Origin: an uncultured Collinsella sp.
GTDB lineage: Bacteria; Actinomycetota; Coriobacteriia; Coriobacteriales; Coriobacteriaceae
Direction of reading: 5' to 3'
Assembly: GCA_958427355.1 (NCBI GenBank)
Contig: CAUACA010000006.1
Coordinates: 34,968 to 98,967 of the forward strand
DNA: 64,000 nt
The notes under the pieces were generated by a model that was not told the DNA's origin, did not search any database, and saw only the letters and a program-made list of their open reading frames with translations. Position 1 is the first letter of the stretch, and every line of letters begins with the position of its first letter. Made by a program: the position numbers and the translations under genes. Shown here one piece after another: positions 1-7,775 of the stretch.

Positions 1-378
1 CGCATAGGCGCCGTACTCGATAATGACGGAAATGTTGACGACCACGCGGTTGTCATCGGTGACCTCGACCGTCACGCCCTTGGTCAGGTTCTCGGCACCA
101 AACTGCTCCTGTACAAAGTGCATGAGGTTGCCCTTCATGCCCAGGACGTGCGGCACCTCACGGGTGGCCATGGCGACGATCTTCTCGATCACACCGTTAG
201 AATAGGTCAGCGAGTCCTCGGACTCGTCTGTTTCCTCATCGTCCTCGTCCGCATCATCGGCGGGTTCGGCCTCGACGAGTGCCTCGTCCTCGAGCGTTAC
301 GTCCTCGGCCTCGGCGGCGACGGTCTCGTCTGCCTCGAGCTCGGTATCGGCCACATCGACCTTCGTGTTAAAAGCCAT
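1..378 (-). CDS. Asp23/Gls24 family envelope stress response protein (partial)
   Basis: The gene runs off the left edge, so only the first 126 codons are visible. It starts at ATG 378 with an AAGGAGG site 4 nt upstream. The N-terminal ~55 residues are strikingly acidic (runs of E and D). The Asp23 domain then begins with a GVIEKIVAMATREVPHV-type stretch and continues through the beta-rich EVTDDNRVVVNISV segment typical of the family. Asp23 proteins are cytosolic and coat the inner face of the membrane in Gram-positives, held there by AmaP. The next two upstream genes encode DUF2273 and AmaP-like proteins, the arrangement known from the staphylococcal asp23 operon, which supports a role in envelope homeostasis. 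The family is clear; the stimulus is not visible. Confidence 0.88.
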   Translation of the reverse strand, partial: MAFNTKVDVADTELEADETVAAEAEDVTLEDEALVEAEPADDADEDDEETDESEDSLTYSNGVIEKIVAMATREVPHVLGMKGNLMHFVQEQFGAENLTKGVTVEVTDDNRVVVNISVIIEYGAYA

Positions 379-422
379 GGTTCCTCCTTATGCCCACCGC
401 ACACGCGGCGGTCGAATACATG

Positions 423-800
423 CTAGCGGCCGCTAAACAGACGACCGAAGAAGTTGACGATCCCGTTCTCGCCGTCTCGAATCTGGCCAATCACGGCGCC
501 GATCAGCACAAAGAATGCGATGACGAGCGTATCCCACAGGCCGAGCGTGAGCACCAACACGGCAAGGATAAAGCCAGCGACGGCACCGAGCGTGGTGTTG
601 GGATGACGCATAGCATAGCTCCAGATGGCAGCGCCCGTACCCTTGATGAGACCCATAGCCTCGTCAAAATCCGCGGCCGCCGCGTCTTGTAACTCAGTTG
701 CCTCTGCTTTGGAATCAACAGGTTCGCTCGCCGGCGTGGCGCTCTGGTCAATCGTCAGGCGCGGCGTACGAGCGGTCTTATCTTGATTGGTATCACTCAC
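423..800 (-). CDS. DUF2273 small membrane protein of the Asp23 locus
   Basis: A protein of 125 residues with a hydrophilic N-terminal half and a C-terminal hydrophobic hairpin (two membrane segments, roughly residues 68-88 and 90-106), ending in a basic tail NFFGRLFSGR. This is the layout of the DUF2273 family that sits between amaP and asp23 in Firmicutes and Actinobacteria. I chose the GTG start at 800: it lies 5 nt after a GGAGGT site (806-811) and overlaps the end of amaP by 8 nt (stop at 793-795). Reading further upstream would only run through amaP in another frame. Translational coupling with amaP is likely. Its exact role is unknown; it probably acts with AmaP at the membrane. Confidence 0.8.
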   Translation of the reverse strand: MSDTNQDKTARTPRLTIDQSATPASEPVDSKAEATELQDAAAADFDEAMGLIKGTGAAIWSYAMRHPNTTLGAVAGFILAVLVLTLGLWDTLVIAFFVLIGAVIGQIRDGENGIVNFFGRLFSGR

Positions 801-1338
801 CGGAAACCTCCACGGTCTGGACGGTAGTCTTGGACGGCAAAAAACGGACGCGCGTGGTCGTACCCGGCGTGCCGAGCATGGTGTCGCAAGCTTCCTCGAT
901 GCGCTGCTGCATCGCGGTAGCCAGAGATGCCACGTCCTTATCGTCAAGCGCGATAGCCTCGACCTTAAAACGGACGTGCGAATCGTCGGAACCTTGGACG
1001 CGGGCCTCGACATGCTCGATCATCACGCGATCGTCGCGCTCTGCAGCAGCCCTGGCGCACGAGGAAAGCGCTGCGAGCGTGACCTCGATATTGCGCTCCC
1101 CCGCCGGATGCACGCAGGACGGCTCGCGACGCGCGAACATCAGGCGGAAAAAACCGATGAGCACGCCAAGCGCCACGATAGCGGCGCACACCGTAACGAC
1201 GACGCGAGGCATGGTGTCACGCAACAGCAGCATAAAGCGATACGTATACGGTCCCCAGAACTGGCAGACAAGCGTACCCAGCGCCACGATGGCGGCGGCA
1301 AGATACACGATCGCTAGGGCTCGTTTGAGTACGCGCAC
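793..1338 (-). CDS. amaP: AmaP-like alkaline shock response membrane anchor protein
   Basis: The GTG start at 1338 is preceded by AAGGGAG (1344-1350) and gives a 181-residue protein. Two N-terminal membrane segments (about residues 4-22 and 45-66) are followed by a cytoplasmic alpha/beta tail (NIEVTLAALSS... VRFKVEAIALDDKDVASLA) resembling the Asp23-type fold. This is the AmaP layout, in which two TM helices anchor a domain that recruits Asp23. A longer frame exists upstream to 1467, but it runs through the yebC terminator hairpin and lacks a ribosome site, so I rejected it. It overlaps the DUF2273 gene by 8 nt, so the three genes amaP-DUF2273-asp23 form one operon. Confidence 0.78.
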   Translation of the reverse strand: MRVLKRALAIVYLAAAIVALGTLVCQFWGPYTYRFMLLLRDTMPRVVVTVCAAIVALGVLIGFFRLMFARREPSCVHPAGERNIEVTLAALSSCARAAAERDDRVMIEHVEARVQGSDDSHVRFKVEAIALDDKDVASLATAMQQRIEEACDTMLGTPGTTTRVRFLPSKTTVQTVEVSGE

Positions 1339-1387
1339 GCGCGCTCCCTTCAGGTTTCGGTCCACAGAATGCAAAACGATTCGCATC

Positions 1388-1434
1388 ATTATAAAAGAGC
1401 CGGGTCCGGTGCCATACGCACGCGGATCCGGCTC
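1388..1434 (-). terminator. Rho-independent terminator after yebC, with a TATAAT in its T-tract
   Basis: GAGCCGG(A/G)TCCG arms at 1397-1408 and 1423-1434 form a near-perfect 12-bp stem. On the minus strand they are followed by TTTTATAATG, a T-rich tail. It ends yebC transcription. The tail itself contains a perfect TATAAT (1388-1393), which could serve as the -10 element for amaP-DUF2273-asp23 about 50 nt downstream. I see no convincing -35 box, so the promoter part is tentative. Confidence 0.75.
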
Positions 1435-1503
1435 ATCTATTCCACGAGGCTTGCATGCTCGCTTCATTATGCCCAGATATGCACGGCTTAACCCGTGCAG
1501 GCG

Positions 1504-2310
1504 CTACTCCTCCTCGAGGGCAGCGATGACCTCGTCGGTCATGTCCATGGTGCTGTAGACGTCCTGGACGTCGTCGAGCTCCTCGAGACGGTCGATGAGG
1601 CGCTGGACCTTCTTGGCGTCGGTACCGGAGACCTCGGTCGGGGTGGTCGGGACCATGGTGGTCTCGGAGCCCTTGACCTGGACGCCCTGCTCCTCGAGCG
1701 CCTTGGAAACAGCCATGACGTCGTTAGCAGCGGTCCAGACGATCCACTCCTCGCCGGCGTCCTCGTAGTCCTCGCCACCGGCCTCGGCGATGGCCATCAT
1801 GAACTCATCCTCGTCACCGGCAGGACCGTTGGCGATCATGGTCTCCTTCTTGGCGTTCTCGTCCAGGATCTCCTTGGCGACGACGATCTGGCCCTTGCGC
1901 TCAAACTGGAAGGCGACGGAGCCCGAGGTGCCCAGGTTACCACCAGCGTGGGAGAAGGCGGAACGGACATCAGCGGCGGTACGGTTGCGGTTGTCGGTCA
2001 GGCAGTCAACGTACACGGCGACACCGGCGGGACCGTAGCCCTCGTACACGATGTTCTCGTAGACAGCGGCGTCGGCACCCGAACCGAAGGCCTTGTCGAT
2101 AGCGGACTTGATCTTGTCCTTGGGCATGGACTGAGCCTTGGCCTTAGCAACAGCAGCAGCGAGGCTGGCGTTGTTCTCGGGCAGCGGGTCGCCGCCGAGA
2201 CGGGCAGCAACGGTGATGTTGCGGCTCAGCTTGGAGAAGAGGGCGGAACGCTTGGCGTCCTGCGCGCCCTTACGATGCTTGGTTGTGGCCCACTTAGAGT
2301 GTCCGGACAT
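1504..2310 (-). CDS. yebC: YebC/PmpR family regulatory protein
   Basis: A 268-residue protein beginning MSGHSKWATTKHRKGAQDAKR, the invariant YebC/TACO1 start, with a YEGYGPAGVAVYVDCLTDN-type core and an acidic C-terminus ending EEE. Family members act as DNA-binding regulators or as translation factors that help ribosomes through difficult (for example proline-rich) stretches; the sequence does not distinguish these. The ATG at 2310 has AGGAGA 6 nt upstream. In many genomes yebC is linked to ruvC, but that gene is not here. Instead it precedes the Asp23 locus, separated from it by a terminator. Confidence 0.95.
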   Translation of the reverse strand: MSGHSKWATTKHRKGAQDAKRSALFSKLSRNITVAARLGGDPLPENNASLAAAVAKAKAQSMPKDKIKSAIDKAFGSGADAAVYENIVYEGYGPAGVAVYVDCLTDNRNRTAADVRSAFSHAGGNLGTSGSVAFQFERKGQIVVAKEILDENAKKETMIANGPAGDEDEFMMAIAEAGGEDYEDAGEEWIVWTAANDVMAVSKALEEQGVQVKGSETTMVPTTPTEVSGTDAKKVQRLIDRLEELDDVQDVYSTMDMTDEVIAALEEE

Positions 2311-2441
2311 ACGTGTCTCCTATCGGTTTCGACCTAAAGCCCAGCGCAGATGCTCGGGCAATATAAACAAACGTCGTTATGATATACCTACTGGCCTGCG
2401 AGATAAACCCCAAAATGAAGGCGTCGTGATGATACAGCCCC

Positions 2442-2474
2442 TTGGTGCAAAGTAACCTGTCCCCTTTGCACCAA
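2442..2474. repeat. GGGACAG-type hairpin (copy 1)
   Basis: Perfect 11-bp arms TTGGTGCAAAG / CTTTGCACCAA enclose TAACCTGTCCC. On the minus strand this reads TTGGTGCAAAGGGGACAGG..., directly after the TAA (2476-2478) of the DUF6020 gene with a 1-nt gap. It belongs to a family of at least nine such elements in this window. Confidence 0.85.
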
Positions 2475-2475
2475 A

Positions 2476-4659
2476 TTAGGACCAGAGGAGGTCGCTGCGG
2501 GTGATGGTGGCGCCGATGGCAAAGGGCATGCAGGCGATGACCGGATACAGGTAGCGCATGTAGGTCGAGCCGTTGCAGGGACCGATCAGGCACACGGCGA
2601 GCACGCCCAGCAGCGGCACCCAAATGGCCAGCCCGCGCCACGAATGACGACGTAGCAGATAGACCACCACGGCGATCATGATCCACACATAGGTGGCCGA
2701 GCTCATGGTGAGCGAGATAAACGGGATGCGCTGCACCGCCACGCGGTACAGGTTGATCAGGTGGTCGCACCAGCGCACAACCTTGCTATCGACCGGATGG
2801 AAGTCGAAGTACTTGAGGTTATCGGGCTTTGCCATTATCTCGGCACTGCGCGCCGTGCTGTAAACCCACGCATCGCGGGCACTCGGATAAAAGTAGCCGT
2901 AGTAGTTATTGATGAGCGCCGAGATATAGCACTCGGGATCCTTTTTGAACATCTGGGTCCACACCTCAAAATAGGCCTTGATGTCCTCCTGCGAGGCGTA
3001 CTCGTTAAAGCAGTTCTTGACGGCATCGGACTTGTCGGGGTTGTAACGGCGGCCCAGATTCTCGTACTTGAGCACACGGTCGATCACGGCGCGCTCTTCG
3101 TCGGTCACCAAGCCGTCGCAAGGAGCCTCCACGACGGTGCCGTCCTCCTTAACCGTGGGATTGACGCCCGAGTTGAGGCCATCGTGCTTTTGGACGAAAC
3201 GAGCCGTCTGCTGGAACGGAATCGAGAGGATTTCGCGCTTGGAACCAGGCGTGATGTCGTGCACCGGCATAAAGACCTTAGTGAAGTACATATTAGAGGC
3301 AAGGCAGAGCGCAAGCACCGCAAGAACTCCCACCCAGCGGAAACGCGGCGTGGCGCCCGAAGTCGCAGCACCAGCCTGCTTGGCTGCACGATGAGCCACA
3401 TGCGCGTCCCACGCGCAAAACGCCGCCGCGATCACGCATGCCGCCAGGGAAAACACCAGGCCGCCATTGCGCAGAAACGTGGAACCCATGGCGCCCAGAG
3501 CGAGCAGCAGCCAGTCGTGGCGCGCAAAGAGCACAGGCCTCTGTTCGCCCGCACGCTCGACATTGGCATCGCGACGGGGCAGGCCGCAGGCCACGAGCTT
3601 CACGGTCTGCACCAACAGCACCAAAAACGCGTCGGCAAACAGCACGTCTTTGGTAAGCAAGGCCGCGTAGTTGGAGAACATGGGCATAAACACAAAGAAC
3701 AGCAGGATTACGCCGCGGACCGGCAGGCTCACGCCCAGCTTGCGCAGCGACGAGATGGAATAGGCCATGCAGGCGGCCGTAATGACGAACTGAGCGCAGG
3801 TGTAGATGGCAAGACCTGCGTTGGCGCTGTTGAACAGTGAAAGCCCCAGCTGGACGCACGAACCGATGATAGCCGTATGCACCACGGGGTGATGTCCGTT
3901 GAGCAGCACATTGGGATTGAGCAGACGCAGGTAGTCACTCGTGCCGTTGGGGTAGTTGAACCACTGGCGAATCTGCGCACCCGTATCTCCCATAAAAAGG
4001 CCGGGCAGCGAAGCGATGAGCGTGGGCGCCCAGGCGACCATAAGCACCAGGAAGGGCCCGGCAAAGGGATGGACCGAGAGCACGGCGTGAGCCACACGCC
4101 ATACGCGACCAAAGTGCGCTTCGGAAAACGGAATGCGCCGAGAGCTCAGCCAATCTAGACACTCAAAGGCAAGGTAGAAGGCAACGACCGCCAAGAGCAT
4201 CCAGCCCGCACCGCCTATCCAGGCGCAGATGATGCGGGCCTTGTCGCCGAGCACGATCTCGGCCGAATCGGTGAGGTCGTAGCTGCGGCCAAACACCATG
4301 CAGACGGCAAAGAACAGCGACGGAAGGATCACCGAGGGACGCCAAACGTCGCCGCGGCCAAAGAATACGTAGCGAAACGGCAGAGTGAGCAGGCAGGCAA
4401 GCGCAAGCAGCATGACCGCGTCGGTATGGCCGGCAAACGAGAGGAGCACCTCGTAGCACACGTACAGCATGCCCGAGGCTTTGGGGTCAATCGCCAAGAC
4501 TGCGTTGCTCGACACCGGGGCGGGATCGATGGAAAACGCCGTGGTCGCCAACAGCGCGAGCAAAAATGCGATGAGCGTCTGCTTGGCGGGGTAGCGCTTA
4601 AACCAGACGATGCGGGCGGCGTCGCGCGCAGCCGTTGTGGAGAGGTCGGAATCCTTCAC
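2476..4659 (-). CDS. Large polytopic membrane protein, DUF6020 type
   Basis: A 727-residue protein with about a dozen predicted membrane helices and a ~190-residue soluble region near the C-terminus (about residues 480-640), which lies before the last helices. The segment GDTGAQIRQWFNYPNGTSDY... LLNGHHPVVHT near residues 230-260 matches the DUF6020 signature as I know it. These proteins resemble GT-C glycosyltransferases of the cell envelope, but no substrate can be inferred. The start is GTG at 4659 with a weak AAGG site; an alternative downstream start cannot be excluded. It follows lgt on the same strand, separated by a hairpin repeat. Confidence 0.75.
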   Translation of the reverse strand: MKDSDLSTTAARDAARIVWFKRYPAKQTLIAFLLALLATTAFSIDPAPVSSNAVLAIDPKASGMLYVCYEVLLSFAGHTDAVMLLALACLLTLPFRYVFFGRGDVWRPSVILPSLFFAVCMVFGRSYDLTDSAEIVLGDKARIICAWIGGAGWMLLAVVAFYLAFECLDWLSSRRIPFSEAHFGRVWRVAHAVLSVHPFAGPFLVLMVAWAPTLIASLPGLFMGDTGAQIRQWFNYPNGTSDYLRLLNPNVLLNGHHPVVHTAIIGSCVQLGLSLFNSANAGLAIYTCAQFVITAACMAYSISSLRKLGVSLPVRGVILLFFVFMPMFSNYAALLTKDVLFADAFLVLLVQTVKLVACGLPRRDANVERAGEQRPVLFARHDWLLLALGAMGSTFLRNGGLVFSLAACVIAAAFCAWDAHVAHRAAKQAGAATSGATPRFRWVGVLAVLALCLASNMYFTKVFMPVHDITPGSKREILSIPFQQTARFVQKHDGLNSGVNPTVKEDGTVVEAPCDGLVTDEERAVIDRVLKYENLGRRYNPDKSDAVKNCFNEYASQEDIKAYFEVWTQMFKKDPECYISALINNYYGYFYPSARDAWVYSTARSAEIMAKPDNLKYFDFHPVDSKVVRWCDHLINLYRVAVQRIPFISLTMSSATYVWIMIAVVVYLLRRHSWRGLAIWVPLLGVLAVCLIGPCNGSTYMRYLYPVIACMPFAIGATITRSDLLWS

Positions 4660-4703
4660 AGTCCGAAAACCTTTCTAGAAACCTATCAAACTCGGCAAGA
4701 CCA

Positions 4704-4730
4704 CCACAAAGGTGCCTGTCCCCTTTGTGG
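4704..4730. repeat. GGGACAG-type hairpin (copy 2)
   Basis: CCACAAAGG / CCCTTTGTGG arms enclose TGCCTGTC. It lies between the lgt stop (4743) and the start of the DUF6020 gene, 12 nt after lgt. On the minus strand it reads CCACAAAGGGGACAGG..., the same core as the other copies with different arm ends. Confidence 0.8.
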
Positions 4731-4742
4731 CGGTTTTGGTGG

Positions 4743-5564
4743 TTAGGCGTCCAGGTAGACGCGCTGGGGCTGGTTGCGGCGACGGGCGAAAATGATGAGC
4801 GCCAGGCCGGCGATCACGAGCGGCAAACTCAGCAGCTGACCCATGGTGATAACGCCTCCCAGCAGATAACCCAGCTGGGCATCGGGCACGCGCACAAACT
4901 CAATGAGGAAGCGGACGATGCCGTAACCCATCACAAACACGCCCATAAACGTGCCTTGGGGCAGTAGCGGCTTTTTGCGGCTGAGCACCTGCAGAATGCA
5001 AAAGAGCACGATGCCCTCGAGAAATGCCTCGTAGAGCTGGGAGGGGTGACGCGGCATATCGCCCGCGGTGCCACCGAAGACCACGCCCCAGGGCAGATCG
5101 GTCGGCTTGCCCCACAGCTCACCATTGACAAAGTTGGCGCAACGGCCCAGGCACAAGGCCAGCGGCGCGCCTATGACGGCAAGGTCTGCCAAAGTCCATG
5201 CATCGAGCTTATACATGCGGCACACAATGATGCCGCCGATAATGCCGCCCACCAAACCGCCATGGAAGCTCATGCCGCCCTCGTTGGTGGCAAAGATCTC
5301 GAGCGGGTGCGCCCAGTAGTAGCCATCACCATAAAAGACGACGTAGAACAGGCGCGCACCGATAATGAGGCCAAAGACCACGCCGACCACGACACTCGTC
5401 AGGTCGTCAATCGTAATGTCGAAGCCCCAGCGACGCTGCGTGCGGTACATGACGACCGCCGTGAGCAGAGCGCCGACCACGTAGGCCAGGCCGTACCAGT
5501 AGATGGTGATGGGGCCCGCCGAGATCGCGACAGGATCAAGCATATGGTAGAAGTCGTTGAGCAT
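4743..5564 (-). CDS. lgt: Prolipoprotein diacylglyceryl transferase
   Basis: A 273-residue integral membrane enzyme that transfers diacylglycerol from phosphatidylglycerol to the lipobox cysteine of prolipoproteins. The family signatures are present: GGMSFHGGLVGG (essential His), GRCANFVNGELWG (the GRxxNFxN motif) and HPSQLYEA. I chose ATG 5564, which has AGGAGG 7 nt upstream; a longer reading to 5624 adds only low-complexity sequence and no ribosome site. At least one client, the glutamate-type binding lipoprotein at 28216, is in this window. Confidence 0.96.
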   Translation of the reverse strand: MLNDFYHMLDPVAISAGPITIYWYGLAYVVGALLTAVVMYRTQRRWGFDITIDDLTSVVVGVVFGLIIGARLFYVVFYGDGYYWAHPLEIFATNEGGMSFHGGLVGGIIGGIIVCRMYKLDAWTLADLAVIGAPLALCLGRCANFVNGELWGKPTDLPWGVVFGGTAGDMPRHPSQLYEAFLEGIVLFCILQVLSRKKPLLPQGTFMGVFVMGYGIVRFLIEFVRVPDAQLGYLLGGVITMGQLLSLPLVIAGLALIIFARRRNQPQRVYLDA

Positions 5565-5673
5565 GTCGACCCTCCTACTCCCTACATACAAATGCGGCCG
5601 CGGGCCTTGCGCTCGCAGCCGCATATTTGGGCGTAACGTCTATGCGGAGTATGCCGTCCGCAGCTTTCGCATC

Positions 5674-5952
5674 TTAGAACGGCGCGTACTCGTCGTACAG
5701 GTCCTCGGCCTCGCCGGAAGCATTGACCTGCTCAACGCGGGTAACGCCGGGCACATGCTCCTTCAGGATACGCTCAATGCCCATGGACAGGGTCAGCGAG
5801 CTCATGGGGCAGCCGGCGCAGGCGCCCTGCAGTTCCAGTTTGACGACGCCCTCGTCGTCAACGCCCACATACTCCATATCGCCGCCATCGGCCTGCAGGT
5901 TGGGGCGAATCTCTTCAAGAACCTTCTTAAGCAGCTCTTCGTTAACAGCCAC
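5674..5952 (-). CDS. NifU-like Fe-S scaffold domain protein
   Basis: A 92-residue single-domain protein equal to the C-terminal domain of NifU, with the conserved LQADGGDMEYV and GACAGCPMSSLTL motifs. The CxxC pair binds a transferable [4Fe-4S] cluster. The start is GTG 5952 with AAAGGAG 6 nt upstream. Stand-alone NifU-C proteins act as carriers in Fe-S cluster delivery, fitting an organism with many radical SAM and Fe-S enzymes. It is transcribed with lgt downstream, separated by a weak hairpin at 5591-5625. Confidence 0.93.
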   Translation of the reverse strand: MAVNEELLKKVLEEIRPNLQADGGDMEYVGVDDEGVVKLELQGACAGCPMSSLTLSMGIERILKEHVPGVTRVEQVNASGEAEDLYDEYAPF

Positions 5953-6123
5953 AGGGGCTCCTTTCTCACAATAACGCGGGCGCGCCCGCGGACAGAAGCT
6001 ATGTTACTACAGCCATGTACCCGCTCACGAGCCGTCCATGCGCGCAGACGCGACTTTCACGAGTAGTCAATTTGGGACGGGGCTCTTTGAGCTGCGTTCG
6101 TCGTCAGATAGCGACAACGCATA

Positions 6124-6648
6124 TTACTGTCGAGCCTGTCCCCCGGTACCAATCTGAACATCGACGATGACCTGGCGGTAGCTGATGCCGCAAGAGTCAA
6201 GAATGCGGCGGCTGATGCGTCCGTCATCGGTGTCGGCGTACTTGTTGTCCAGGTAGACGACCTCGCCCACGCCCACCTGCGCCAGGATCTTGGCGCAGTC
6301 GTGGCACGGGAACAGCGTGACGTAGACCGTGGAACCCTCAAGGTCTTTGAGCGAGCCGCGGTAGTTGAGCACGGCGTTGGCCTCGGCATGCACCACGTAG
6401 TTGTGCTTATCCTGCAACGGGTCGTCGCTCGTGCCCCACGGGAAAAAGTCGTCGTTGAGTGCCGAGGGCGTACCGTTGTAGCCCACCGAAAGGATGCGGT
6501 GGTTGGTGTTGGCGATGCACGCGCCCACCTGCGTGTTGGGGTCCTTACTGCGGCGCTGCGCGGCGATGGCCACGCTCATAAAGAACTCATCCCAGCTAAT
6601 AACGTCGCGGCGCTTGCCCGACGCGGTTTGATGAAGATCGTCCGACAT
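6124..6648 (-). CDS. dCMP/cytidine deaminase family protein (ComEB-like)
   Basis: A 174-residue zinc-dependent deaminase. HAEANA supplies the zinc-binding His and catalytic Glu, and PCHDC supplies the two zinc cysteines; the GYNGTPSAL segment is typical of deoxycytidylate deaminases, which make dUMP for thymidylate synthesis. I chose ATG 6648, which has GGAGGT 8 nt upstream (6657-6662). The C-terminal ~10 residues are Gly/Gln-rich and may be unstructured. A 170-nt gap containing GGGACGGGG and CTGTCCCCC segments separates its end from nifU. Confidence 0.9.
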   Translation of the reverse strand: MSDDLHQTASGKRRDVISWDEFFMSVAIAAQRRSKDPNTQVGACIANTNHRILSVGYNGTPSALNDDFFPWGTSDDPLQDKHNYVVHAEANAVLNYRGSLKDLEGSTVYVTLFPCHDCAKILAQVGVGEVVYLDNKYADTDDGRISRRILDSCGISYRQVIVDVQIGTGGQARQ

Positions 6649-6731
6649 GGCAGACACCTCCGAAATCGCAATAGTTTGACCCATTGTAGCAGGTGGAAGG
6701 TGGAGACGTTTTTGTCCCATCGCCCCCATCG

Positions 6732-7583
6732 CTACGCGCGGCGGGGCTTTTGGTTGATGTGGTACAGCTCGGCGAGACCCCGCAGCGTCAGCGCGTCGTC
6801 GACCGTCAGGCTATGGCCGACAAGGGCCGCAAGCGCCTCGGCATCGTCGCCGGTAATGACGATGGGCACATCGCCCTCCCCCGCGGCCTTGGTCGCGCGC
6901 ATCTCGGCAAGCACCATGTCGAGCATGCCATCGATGCGGGCAACCTCGCCCAAGACCACGCCCGAGCGCATCGCCTCGCGCGTGTTGCGGCCGATGACGT
7001 GTGTCGGCGCCGAGGGCTCAACCTGCGGCAGGCGCGCCGCAGCGGCCGAAAGCGAGCGGGCGCCAAGTGCCAGACCCGGCGCGATGACGCCGCCGACAAA
7101 GGTTCCGTGCGTATCGATGACCTCGATATTGGTCGTAGTGCCCAGGTCGATCACGATGCACGGAGAGCCGTAAACGGCCCGGGCCGCCACGGCGTCGGCG
7201 ATGCGGTCGGGGCCGATCTCGGCCGGGTCGTCGTAGTGGACGGGCATGCCGGTCTTAAGTCCCGGCCCCACCGTGAGCACGCGCCCCGTGCAGATGCGGG
7301 AAAGCGCCGTCTTCCACGGGCGCTCGAGCGCCGGCACCACGCAGCTCAGCACTGCGGCCGCGGGAACGAGTGCACCCGGCATGCCCGCATCGGCCGCTAG
7401 CGCGGCCATGACTTGAGCGAGACGCATGCGCGCCTCGTCTGCTGTGATGCTCGACGGCGTGGTGATCTCGCACGTCGCAAGCGGGCATTCCTGCGCCGCG
7501 GCCGAATCCTCGGCAAACAGGCCAAAGCGAATGAACGTGTTGCCCACGTCGACCGTCAATATATATGCGCACCCATTAAGCAT
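6732..7583 (-). CDS. coaX: Type III pantothenate kinase
   Basis: A 283-residue kinase of the ASKHA fold, catalysing the first step of CoA synthesis. Visible motifs are DVGNTFIRFGLF (phosphate 1), GPDRIADAVAARAVYG and DLGTTTNIEVI (phosphate 2), and VITGDDAEAL near the end. I chose ATG 7583, preceded by AGGAG 8 nt upstream; the frame extends to 7637 but without a ribosome site. Type III enzymes need a monovalent cation and are not feedback-inhibited by CoA. CoA supply is relevant to the acyl-CoA chemistry suggested at 15.7-20.5 kb. Confidence 0.93.
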   Translation of the reverse strand: MLNGCAYILTVDVGNTFIRFGLFAEDSAAAQECPLATCEITTPSSITADEARMRLAQVMAALAADAGMPGALVPAAAVLSCVVPALERPWKTALSRICTGRVLTVGPGLKTGMPVHYDDPAEIGPDRIADAVAARAVYGSPCIVIDLGTTTNIEVIDTHGTFVGGVIAPGLALGARSLSAAAARLPQVEPSAPTHVIGRNTREAMRSGVVLGEVARIDGMLDMVLAEMRATKAAGEGDVPIVITGDDAEALAALVGHSLTVDDALTLRGLAELYHINQKPRRA

Positions 7584-7775
7584 CGTCGGCGCTCCTTTCG
7601 TCTGCCCAGCAGTATATCGCCTACCTAAACCAGTCATCCCGAAATGACTAGCTTGCGGTTATACTGGTGCGCGGTCGCGCGCGAGCTCACGCGGCGGCCC
7701 TTGGTAACCCGACTTCCCGCGCCGTATCCGTAGCGGCGCTCCCGGGGGAAGCGGATATACGCAAAGGAGTTCTAT

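Noticed and set aside
2476..2770. Second minus-strand frame (158 codons) overlapping the end of the DUF6020 gene.
   Set aside because: It is an alternative frame of a gene that itself has clear protein-like content.
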